From positions 2,048 to 7,935 of the forward strand of contig DLFY01000297.1 in assembly GCA_002482415.1 (NCBI GenBank): 5,888 nt of DNA, in the 5' to 3' direction. The stretch comes from Phycisphaerales bacterium UBA7708. GTDB taxonomy: Bacteria > Planctomycetota > Phycisphaerae > Sedimentisphaerales > Anaerohalosphaeraceae. Under the pieces are notes generated by a model. That model did not search any database, was not told the origin of the DNA, and saw nothing but the letters and a program-made list of their open reading frames with translations. Position 1 is the stretch's first letter. Each line of letters begins with the position of its first letter. The position numbers were made by a program, and so were the translations under genes. This document shows positions 1-5,888 of the stretch, piece by piece.

Positions 1-1701
1 GCACAGGACCTGTATTCGGATACCTGGACGGCAACCGACAATCTCGGGAGAACCTTGCCGGATTATGAACAGGTCGGCCAGCCCAAATCCCACAAATGGG
101 TGGGTATTTTTTACTGGACCTGGCACACCATGCACAGCAAACAAGGCCCTTACGACAATACCCAAATTATCGCAGCCGACCCGAATCGTCCACAATTCGG
201 CCCATTTCACGCACCGCACCACTGGGGCAAACCCGAACTGGGGTATTATATTTCGACGGATCCGTTTGTCCTGCGAAAACACGCTGCGATGCTGACCGAT
301 GCGGGGGTGGATGTGGTCCTTTTCGATACCACCAATCCGCCGTTTACCTTCAAGGAATCGTATATGGCCCTTTGCGAAGTCTTTACCCAAATGCAAAAAG
401 AGGGCAATATTGTGCCGCAAATCGCCTTTATCTGTCCGTTCGGTGACCCGACGACGGTCGTGGAGCAGGTCTATCGGGATTTATATGAACCGGGATTATA
501 CCAGTCGCTGTGGTTTCAGTGGAAAGGGAAGCCGCTGATTTTAGCCGACCCGGCCTACCTCAAAAACCCCGAAATGAAGGCTTTCTTTACCTTCCGCAAA
601 CCCATGCCTACCTATTTTGACGGACCTTCGGGGCCGAATCAATGGGGATGGCTGGAGGTTTTTCCGCAGCATGCCTTTTATGGGAGCAAACCCGAACAAA
701 TTGAACAGGTGACTGTCGGCGTTGCACAAAACGCCGTCCATGAAAAACTGGGGCCGATGAGCCACAAAGACGGGGCGTATGGGCGCAGCCGACACAACGG
801 CAAAATAGACCCGGCCCCCGATGCGGTACTCCACGGTTACAATTTCCAGGAACAGTGGGACCGGGCTTTGCAGCTCGACCCGCCGTTCATCTTTATCACC
901 GGCTGGAATGAGTGGGTGGCGGGACGCTTTACCGAATGGGCAGGCTATACCGGAAAAGATACCTATTACCCGGACGCCGTATTTGTGGACCAATACAATC
1001 AAGAATACAGCCGGGATGTCGAGCCGATGGAAGGCGGCCATGGGGATAACTATTATTATCAAATGGTCGCCAATATCCGGCGATTTAAAGGGGTTCGACC
1101 GCAGCCGACCAGCAGCGGACCGAAAACAATCACCGTTGACGGCCAGTTTGAGGAATGGGAGTCCGTTGGGCCTGAATATCGGGACACTATTGGCGATACC
1201 GCCCATCGGGACCATGCCGGCTATGGCAGCCTGCGCTATACCAACACGACCGGACGTAATGATTTTGTTGCGATGAAGGCTGCTTACGATGCAAAGAATG
1301 TCTATTTTTATGCCCAGACGCAAGAATCCATCACCGCGCCGGAAGGACAAAATTGGATGCTGCTGTTTATCGATTCAGACCAAAATGCCAAAACCGGATG
1401 GAATGGGTATGATTACCTCCTGAATCGCGATGTCTCAGACAAGGGAAAAACCACGGTGTATCGCTGGGATTCAGCGCAATGGATAAAGCACTCCGAGGCA
1501 ACCTATCGGACCAAAGACAACCAGATGGAAATTGCCGTCGAGCGGGGACTTGTGGGATTGCAGGGCAATCCGCTGCGGTTTGACTTTCACTGGGCGGACA
1601 ATATGCAAAACACCGAAGACATCACCGAATTTGCCATTAACGGCGACAGCGCCCCGAATCGGCGATTCAATTACCGGTTCCAGGCTGCGGAAACGAAATA
1701 A
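1..1701 (+). CDS. Secreted GH71/GH99-like glycoside hydrolase with C-terminal CBM9-like domain (5' end missing)
   Basis: The frame is open from the first base, so the real start lies outside the window; the TTG at 55 is an internal codon. 566 residues are visible. Residues about 33-370 look like a (beta/alpha)8 glycoside hydrolase: a VGIFYWTWH opening, a VDVVLFDTTN strand (103-112), a strand ending in the GWNEW motif (301-305, candidate catalytic Glu304), and a helix ending in an ANIRRFKG-type segment before the linker. GWNEW-type motifs are known from GH99-like and WbsX-like proteins, where the Glu is catalytic or lies close to the active site. Residues about 375-563 (from ITVDGQFEEW through LLFIDSDQNAKTGWNGYDY) match the pattern of CBM9/DOMON-like carbohydrate-binding beta-sandwiches. 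The gene ends with tandem stops TAA-TAG and is followed after 37 bases by the rhamnosidase gene, so it is probably in the same operon. Exact family and substrate are not certain; an endo-acting role is inference. A signal peptide would be expected in the missing N-terminus. Confidence 0.8.
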   Translation, partial: AQDLYSDTWTATDNLGRTLPDYEQVGQPKSHKWVGIFYWTWHTMHSKQGPYDNTQIIAADPNRPQFGPFHAPHHWGKPELGYYISTDPFVLRKHAAMLTDAGVDVVLFDTTNPPFTFKESYMALCEVFTQMQKEGNIVPQIAFICPFGDPTTVVEQVYRDLYEPGLYQSLWFQWKGKPLILADPAYLKNPEMKAFFTFRKPMPTYFDGPSGPNQWGWLEVFPQHAFYGSKPEQIEQVTVGVAQNAVHEKLGPMSHKDGAYGRSRHNGKIDPAPDAVLHGYNFQEQWDRALQLDPPFIFITGWNEWVAGRFTEWAGYTGKDTYYPDAVFVDQYNQEYSRDVEPMEGGHGDNYYYQMVANIRRFKGVRPQPTSSGPKTITVDGQFEEWESVGPEYRDTIGDTAHRDHAGYGSLRYTNTTGRNDFVAMKAAYDAKNVYFYAQTQESITAPEGQNWMLLFIDSDQNAKTGWNGYDYLLNRDVSDKGKTTVYRWDSAQWIKHSEATYRTKDNQMEIAVERGLVGLQGNPLRFDFHWADNMQNTEDITEFAINGDSAPNRRFNYRFQAAETK

Positions 1702-1726
1702 TAGCCTGTAAGACCAACATTTTTTC

Positions 1727-1732
1727 AAAGGA
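1727..1732 (+). promoter_or_regulatory. Ribosome binding site of the GH106 gene
   Basis: AAAGGA lies 6 bases before the ATG at 1739, a good Shine-Dalgarno distance. It supports that ATG over the overlapping out-of-frame ATG at 1734. The product from 1739 begins with a clear signal peptide, which agrees. Confidence 0.7.
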
Positions 1733-1738
1733 CATGAT

Positions 1739-4700
1739 ATGCGAAAGACAGTTTTCACCTTAGCCGTCATCCTGCTGGCTGCAACAGCCGTCAGTCAGGC
1801 CGCTTCCACAGCAACTTCCGACTCGGCGTATGAGCAGTTTCAAAAACCCGGGCCCCAATGGTTGGGCAAGCCCTTCTGGTCATGGAACGGCAAGCTGGAA
1901 AAGGAGGAACTGTTTCGACAGATTCATGTCCTTAAAGAGATGGGCTTCGGCGGATTTTTCATGCACTCGCGGACGGGGCTGGCAACCGAATACCTCGGGC
2001 AGGAATGGTTTGACCTGACCAATCAGTGTACCGATGAGGGACAAAAGCTCGGCATGGAGGCCTGGCTGTACGACGAAGACCGTTGGCCCAGTGGTACGGC
2101 GGGCGGTTTGGTCACGCAGAATCCGGCCTATCGGATGCGGTTTATGAGCCTGCGGCCGGTGGCGGTGGAGCAATTCAAGTGGAATGCGGACATCGTCGCG
2201 GCGTTTGCGTGCAAGCTGGACGGCGTCCGCTATACTGATTGCACCCGCATTGACAAAGACACACCCGTTGAGCAGCTTGGGGGCAAAACCGTACTGGTCT
2301 TTACGATTGAAGCCATGCAGGAAGACAGCTTCTATAATGGGGCAACGTATGTGGATACGATGAACCTGCAGGCCACGCAGGAGTATATTCGCCTGACGCA
2401 TGAACAATATAAAGCCCGATGCGGCGACCGGCTGGGTAAATCGATTCTCGGAATTTTTACCGACGAACCGCACCGCGGCGGCGTGATGTGCGGCTTCGGT
2501 TTCAGCAATCCCAACTCCCGATGGATGACGCCGTGGACGGAGGCCTTGCCCGGCGAATTCAAGAAACGATTTGGCTATGACATTATCCAACGGCTGCCGG
2601 AGCTGTTCCTGCAAAAAGACGGACAGGCGGTCTCGCAGGTCAAATGGCATTATATGGAATTAACCCAGCAGATGTTCCTCGACAACTTCGCCAGGCCGCT
2701 GTACGAGTGGTGCCAGGCCAATGGCCTTCAATTTACCGGGCACGTGCTGCATGAAGACAGCCTGACGGCTCAGGCCAATATGCAAGGCTCACTGATGCGG
2801 TTTTATGAATTTATGCATTATCCCGGCGTGGACGTGCTGACCGAAGGCAACCGGGGCTACTGGATTGTCAAGCAGCTCAGTTCGGCGGCGCGGCAGCTCG
2901 GGCAAAAGTGGATGCTGTCGGAGCTGTACGGCTGCACCGGCTGGCAGATGCGGTTCGAGGATTATAAATACGCCGGCGACTGGCAGGCCTTGTTCGGCAT
3001 CAATATCCGGTGTCCGCACTTGTCCTGGTACACAATGGCCGGCGAGGCCAAACGCGATTACCCGGCCAGCATCTTTTATCAGTCCGGATGGTGGAAGGAT
3101 TGGGCGGCGCTGGAAACGTATTATGGACGGCTGGGTGTGGTCCTGGCGCAGGGACAGCCGGTTTGTGATGTCGTGGTCATTAATCCGGTTGAAAGCGTCT
3201 GGGCCCAGATTCACGCCGACTGGGCGGCCAACATTGTGCAGCCGCGCAGCAAGGCCCTTCAGGAACTGGAGCAGAACTATCAGCAGTTGTTCTACTGGCT
3301 GGCCGAGAGCCGGATTGACTTTGATTATGCCGATGAGGAGATGGCCGGACGGCTGTATCGGGTGGCCAAGGAAAATAATCAGGCCACGCTCTATATCGGC
3401 AAGGCCGCATATAAAGTTGCCGTCGTCGGCAGCATGACCACCATTCGCTCATCCACGCTGCGAATGCTGGAGGAATTCATGGCCGCTGGCGGCAAGGTCG
3501 TGTTTGCCGGTGAGGCGCCGCAGTACGTGGATGCCCTTGGGGACAACAAAGCCAGGGCGCTGGCCCAAAAGGCTGTGCAGGTTGGCTTCGACCGGGACAG
3601 CATTGTCAACGCCTGCAGGCAGCATATTCGACCGGTTGTGGAGGTTCTGGACAACAGCGGCAAGCCGATTGCGGATGTTTACACCCAGATGCGGCAGGAC
3701 GACAAGGCCAGCTATTTTGTATTGATGAACATGAGCCGGGACAAAAGCTATGATAACGCGGTGATTCGTCTGCCGGCCAAGGGGTACGTCGCGGAATGGA
3801 ATTGCATGAGCGGCCGGCAGCATGAAGTCTCCGGACGCAGCACCGAAGGTTTCATGGAAATCACCGCCGACATTCCGCCCATCGGCGAGAAGGTCTATGT
3901 GGTTTCGGGCGAGCGGAATGCATCGCCGGCAAAAGCCGTCGCGACACGGAAATCGACCACACCCTGTGCCGGGCCCTATACGTATCGGCTCAGCGAAGAC
4001 AATGTCTGCGTGCTGGATTTGGCCCGGTTCCAGATCGATAACGGCGACTGGCAGCCGGAAACCGAAGTCCTGAAGATCGACCAGGCCATCCGTGACACCT
4101 ATAAAATCGCACGACGCGGCGGCAGCATGGTTCAGCCCTGGTACAACAAGAAATTTGCTCCCAAACCAGTGGTTCGCGGCAAGCTCAAGATGACCTTTGC
4201 GTTTGAGGCTCAATCTATTCCATCTGAGCCGGTAATGTTATGTATGGAACAGCCGGAAAATTTCACTCTCATGCTGAACGGCAAAGCAGTCTCCACCGCC
4301 AGCAACCTCGGCTGGTGGGTGGACCCGGCCATTCGCAAGCTGTCCATACCGGCAGGCGGCATTGTCGAGGGCAAGAACGAATTGACGCTCGAATGCGGCT
4401 TCCATGAAGAGGTGCAAATCGAAGCCCTGTATCTGCTGGGGCGATTCGGCGTCCGGGTTGACGGCACAGTCAGAACTCTGACCGTATTGCCCGCCAAACT
4501 GGCCGCCGGAGATATCACCCAACAAGGTCTCCCCTTCTATTCCGGGTCGGTTACCTATCGGATCCCGGTACCCACCAACGCCGCCGGCAGCAATCAAACG
4601 CTCATGATTGAGCTGCCCCAACTCGACGCGGCCTGTGTCAAAGTTCATCGCTCGGATAACGCACCTGACATGATTGCCTGGCCGCCCTATCGGCTCGATA

Positions 4701-4909
4701 TCACCAATCCGGCCAAAGACGGCTTTGTGGAGCTGGAACTGGTGCTGACCCGCCGGAACACCTTTGGCCCGCTGCACCAGAACCCCCTGCGGGCTGGCGC
4801 CTACGGTCCCGAAAACTGGATTACCGGTGGCAGCGGCTGGTCGCAGAATTACATGCTCTGGCCGACCGGCCTGCTCCAGGAGCCTGCGGTGATCGTTTAT
4901 ACCGACTAA
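1739..4909 (+). CDS. Secreted glycoside hydrolase family 106 protein, probable alpha-L-rhamnosidase
   Basis: This is a complete 1056-residue protein, the usual length for GH106, whose known members release alpha-L-rhamnose from pectic or other rhamnose-containing glycans. Residues 1-21 form a signal peptide (Arg-Lys, a hydrophobic core, then SQA-A as likely cleavage site); no lipobox Cys is present, so export to the periplasm or outside is expected. The catalytic barrel covers about 40-470 with family hallmarks: PFWSWNGKL (45-53), GGFFMHSRTGL (71-81), AWLYDEDRWPSG (108-119), FTDEP (240-244, Glu243), SELYG (394-398, Glu395) and PHLSWYTM...KRDYPASI (426-445). Glu243 and Glu395 are the best candidates for catalytic acid/base, by inference. 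Residues about 475-600 resemble a Rossmann/amidotransferase-like domain (DVVVINPVESVW; AAGGKVVFAGEAP). The region about 810-1010 is a galactose-binding-like jelly roll (FTLMLNGKAV; LPFYSGSVTYRIPV; NTFGPLHQNP). No key residue is obviously missing. It follows the GH99-like gene closely and is probably cotranscribed. Substrate cannot be read from sequence; GH106 annotations often rest on homology only. Confidence 0.88.
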   Translation: MRKTVFTLAVILLAATAVSQAASTATSDSAYEQFQKPGPQWLGKPFWSWNGKLEKEELFRQIHVLKEMGFGGFFMHSRTGLATEYLGQEWFDLTNQCTDEGQKLGMEAWLYDEDRWPSGTAGGLVTQNPAYRMRFMSLRPVAVEQFKWNADIVAAFACKLDGVRYTDCTRIDKDTPVEQLGGKTVLVFTIEAMQEDSFYNGATYVDTMNLQATQEYIRLTHEQYKARCGDRLGKSILGIFTDEPHRGGVMCGFGFSNPNSRWMTPWTEALPGEFKKRFGYDIIQRLPELFLQKDGQAVSQVKWHYMELTQQMFLDNFARPLYEWCQANGLQFTGHVLHEDSLTAQANMQGSLMRFYEFMHYPGVDVLTEGNRGYWIVKQLSSAARQLGQKWMLSELYGCTGWQMRFEDYKYAGDWQALFGINIRCPHLSWYTMAGEAKRDYPASIFYQSGWWKDWAALETYYGRLGVVLAQGQPVCDVVVINPVESVWAQIHADWAANIVQPRSKALQELEQNYQQLFYWLAESRIDFDYADEEMAGRLYRVAKENNQATLYIGKAAYKVAVVGSMTTIRSSTLRMLEEFMAAGGKVVFAGEAPQYVDALGDNKARALAQKAVQVGFDRDSIVNACRQHIRPVVEVLDNSGKPIADVYTQMRQDDKASYFVLMNMSRDKSYDNAVIRLPAKGYVAEWNCMSGRQHEVSGRSTEGFMEITADIPPIGEKVYVVSGERNASPAKAVATRKSTTPCAGPYTYRLSEDNVCVLDLARFQIDNGDWQPETEVLKIDQAIRDTYKIARRGGSMVQPWYNKKFAPKPVVRGKLKMTFAFEAQSIPSEPVMLCMEQPENFTLMLNGKAVSTASNLGWWVDPAIRKLSIPAGGIVEGKNELTLECGFHEEVQIEALYLLGRFGVRVDGTVRTLTVLPAKLAAGDITQQGLPFYSGSVTYRIPVPTNAAGSNQTLMIELPQLDAACVKVHRSDNAPDMIAWPPYRLDITNPAKDGFVELELVLTRRNTFGPLHQNPLRAGAYGPENWITGGSGWSQNYMLWPTGLLQEPAVIVYTD

Positions 4910-4933
4910 AACAGCGATCTATTATTATACTAC

Positions 4934-5266
4934 TCAAGGGGTATGATGATTCCGCGAGCAACAGAAGCACGTGGTTGAAGTTGCTGTCAGCAAATAAAGT
5001 ATTGTAACAGATGGATCATTAAAATGCTGAGTCGGGCGACGAAGATAATCCTGCTTGGGGCAGAAATCGTTGTCAAAGAAGACTAAAATATCCCCCTTCG
5101 CCTCTTGTGCGGCTTCGTTCTGTTGGCGGCAGGGACCAAGGCCATGAGATAGGATGACTTCGATATCATCCCGCGACCAATCCGCCTTATCCATATAACC
5201 CAGCCCATAAGGCCGGACTTCATCCGGCCAGACAGGCATAATTACGGAAAATTGCATGGTTACCAT
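4934..5266 (-). pseudogene. Truncated family 2 glycosyltransferase (N-terminal remnant)
   Basis: The frame encodes 110 residues, whereas GT2 enzymes normally exceed 230. The start FSVIMPVWPDEVRPYG (6-21) is a typical first strand of a GT-A nucleotide-sugar-binding fold. IEVILSHGLGPCRQQN (35-50) and KGDILVFFDNDFCP (57-70) follow, with Asp-Asn-Asp at 65-67 as the DXD-type metal/UDP site, then DYLRRPTQHFNDPSV (73-87). In relatives a Gly-rich VGGP-type strand comes next; here the sequence changes to an unrelated Thr/Cys/His-rich tail and stops, so the acceptor domain is absent. The break is near base 5006. A +1-shifted frame continues from there (YNTLFADSNFNHVLLLL) but is not recognisably GT2 either, so deletion is more likely than a simple frameshift. 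Two possible ATGs lie at 5266 and 5257, neither with a strong ribosome binding site. It converges on the rhamnosidase gene with a 24-base gap. It is probably non-functional. Confidence 0.68.
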
Positions 5267-5298
5267 GTGTTTTGCGTTCCATTCTTATAAATTGGTAA

Positions 5299-5328
5299 CT
5301 GTCCCTATTTATCCTGTCCCTATTTATC
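5299..5328. repeat. Perfect 15-bp tandem duplication
   Basis: CTGTCCCTATTTATC occurs twice, back to back (5299-5313 and 5314-5328), with no mismatch. Each copy contains ATTTAT, the inverse of the ATAAAT at 5287-5292. Read on the minus strand the unit is GATAAATAGGGACAG, and the first plus-strand copy is preceded by TTGGTAA, giving GGGACAGTTACCAA on the minus strand. From memory, GGGACAGT-type strings of this kind recur around IS200-like (Y1) REP-associated transposase genes in environmental genomes; that link is inference. The pair lies 32 bases upstream of the truncated glycosyltransferase start. Confidence 0.85.
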
Positions 5329-5329
5329 A

Positions 5330-5341
5330 AAAAATATTTTT
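5330..5341. repeat. 12-bp perfect A/T palindrome
   Basis: AAAAATATTTTT is self-complementary over its full length and starts two bases after the tandem duplication. It could be incidental in AT-rich DNA. Its position between the tandem pair and the GC-rich inverted repeat suggests it may belong to the same repeat cluster. Confidence 0.4.
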
Positions 5342-5376
5342 ACATCATGCTTGACTTTCTATAGCTGGTCTTTCGT

Positions 5377-5432
5377 ACCGTGGCGGTCGCTCACTTCGCT
5401 TGCGTGAGGCTGCGCTCGCTCCCGCCACTGGT
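5377..5432. repeat. GC-rich interrupted inverted repeat, REP-like
   Basis: ACC-GTGGCGG (5377-5386) pairs with CCGCCAC-T-GGT (5422-5432), a ten-base-pair stem with one bulged T. The enclosed 35 bases can fold again: CTCA (5390-5393) with TGAG (5405-5408), and CGC (5397-5399) with GCG (5402-5404). Short CGCT/GCTCGCT-type units repeat through the interior. The element is GC-rich inside clearly AT-rich flanks, which is what a dispersed REP/BIME-type element would look like. On the plus strand the stem runs directly into TTTTT (5432-5436), so it could act as a transcription terminator, although the long structured loop is atypical and no plus-strand gene ends just before it. Confidence 0.6.
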
Positions 5433-5469
5433 TTTTACATGAATTCCTTTCTTTTGTCAAGAGAGAAGA

Positions 5470-5888
5470 CTAATCATACAGCCACCTGTATGGCAGTGCT
5501 ATTGTCCCTTCTACCTTTATTTGAAAGCAAGTGTTTTGCAACTGGTATTCATGTACAATTAGACCAACAGGAAAAGTATCAGGGGACTTAAAATTTCTGA
5601 TTTTTACTTCAACTTCAAGACCGCTAGTGGAGCAAAGAGAATCAATACCTTTTTGTTTTTCAAATTTACACTCCATTTCTTCGTAGACAGAAGCATGCTT
5701 ATCGGCAGCACATTTCTCACAATGCTTCTTACCTTTATCAGTCTCGCAGTACCAGACTGGCACCATTTCATCCCGGACGTCAAATCTAAGTCGTGGTACT
5801 TTATGAGCCAGTTGTTCATATCGCTCTTGATATTGGTTTTCCAGTTTTTTTCCATTAACATCCTCTTGTTCTGCCTCAGACGGAAATG
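5470..5888 (-). CDS. Unknown Lys/Glu-rich protein with a cysteine cluster (C-terminal part)
   Basis: I do not recognise this protein. The frame is open from the right edge to a TAG stop at 5470-5472, giving 138 complete residues; the start is outside the window and the Met at residue 41 is probably internal. Residues about 1-30 are charged and helix-prone (KKLENQYQERYEQLAHKV), possibly a coiled coil. Then comes VPRLRFDVRDEMVPVWYC and a cysteine group at 47, 56, 59 and 73 (C-x8-C-x2-C-x13-C), with His55 and His64 nearby, which could bind zinc; Cys85 and Cys120 are outside it. The end (LEVEVKIRNFKSPDTFPVG) looks like beta strands. There are no membrane segments. Codons end mostly in A/T, unlike the hydrolase genes, which suggests a different origin. 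Unbroken length and sensible residue composition support coding, with no homology to confirm it. Confidence 0.6.
   Translation of the reverse strand, partial: FPSEAEQEDVNGKKLENQYQERYEQLAHKVPRLRFDVRDEMVPVWYCETDKGKKHCEKCAADKHASVYEEMECKFEKQKGIDSLCSTSGLEVEVKIRNFKSPDTFPVGLIVHEYQLQNTCFQIKVEGTIALPYRWLYD

Noticed and set aside
55..57. TTG as the start of the first hydrolase
   Set aside because: The frame is open back to base 1, no ribosome binding site precedes it, and the preceding residues (TWTATDNLGRTLPDYEQVG) read as normal continuation of the protein.
541..1350. 269-codon minus-strand frame
   Set aside because: It is fully antisense to the hydrolase gene, whose motifs and domain pattern are convincing; the antisense product shows no family features.
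1880..2650. 256-codon minus-strand frame inside the GH106 gene
   Set aside because: It lies opposite the most conserved GH106 motifs; long antisense frames are common in GC-rich coding DNA.
2865..3437. 190-codon plus-strand frame inside the GH106 gene
   Set aside because: It is an out-of-frame shadow with Arg/Ser/Pro-rich composition typical of shifted GC-rich codons.
3449..4213. 254-codon minus-strand frame inside the GH106 gene
   Set aside because: Antisense to the well-supported rhamnosidase, with no recognisable motif or start signal.
4981..4993. Palindrome TTGCTGTCAGCAA as a terminator for the rhamnosidase gene
   Set aside because: The usable stem is only about four pairs after allowing a loop, and no T-run follows on either strand.
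5351..5365. TTGACT and TATAGC as promoter boxes on the plus strand
   Set aside because: They are only three bases apart, far from the 16-18 needed, and no plus-strand gene follows.
5438..5460. Minus-strand TTGACA, AGGAA and ATG as a small gene start
   Set aside because: The ATG is followed at once by TAA, so nothing is encoded, and TTGACA has no good -10 box at the right distance.
5400..5591. 63-codon plus-strand frame
   Set aside because: It starts inside the GC-rich inverted repeat and is antisense to the better supported frame that is open to the right edge.
5604..5861. 85-codon minus-strand frame
   Set aside because: It overlaps the other minus-strand frame in a different phase, is closed within the window, and has a less natural composition.

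Overview
The window appears to be the end of a polysaccharide-utilisation operon from a Gram-negative environmental bacterium that degrades complex glycans. It runs directly into a compositionally different, partly decayed intergenic region. A Planctomycetota (Phycisphaerae-like) or Verrucomicrobiota/Bacteroidota-type host would fit, judging from the large secreted glycoside hydrolases and moderate GC in the left part. There is no rRNA or other marker, so this is a weak inference.

Left part (1-4909, plus strand): two glycoside-hydrolase genes lie in tandem, 37 bases apart. The first is cut by the left edge. It encodes a TIM-barrel hydrolase-like protein of the GH71/GH99-like type, with a C-terminal CBM9-like beta-sandwich. 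The second is complete, with a signal peptide and a 1056-residue product that carries the hallmark segments of glycoside hydrolase family 106 (alpha-L-rhamnosidase). The close spacing, shared strand and lack of an obvious terminator between them suggest co-transcription. Together they would attack a rhamnose-containing polysaccharide outside the cytoplasm, with the first enzyme possibly acting on the backbone or on another side chain.

Middle part (4910-5469): 24 bases after the rhamnosidase stop, on the opposite strand, is the N-terminal remnant of a family 2 glycosyltransferase. It keeps the nucleotide-sugar-binding start and an Asp-Asn-Asp motif, but its homology stops abruptly after about 87 residues. 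Upstream of its start (5267-5469) there is no gene. Instead this 203-base stretch holds a perfect 15-bp tandem duplication, a 12-bp A/T palindrome and a GC-rich interrupted inverted repeat resembling a REP-type element.

Right part (5470-5888, minus strand): an AT-rich reading frame, open to the right edge, encodes the C-terminal 138 residues of a Lys/Glu-rich protein with a cysteine cluster. I do not recognise it. Its base composition differs clearly from that of the hydrolase genes, so the operon end looks like a boundary between the glycan locus and a mobile or recombined segment.
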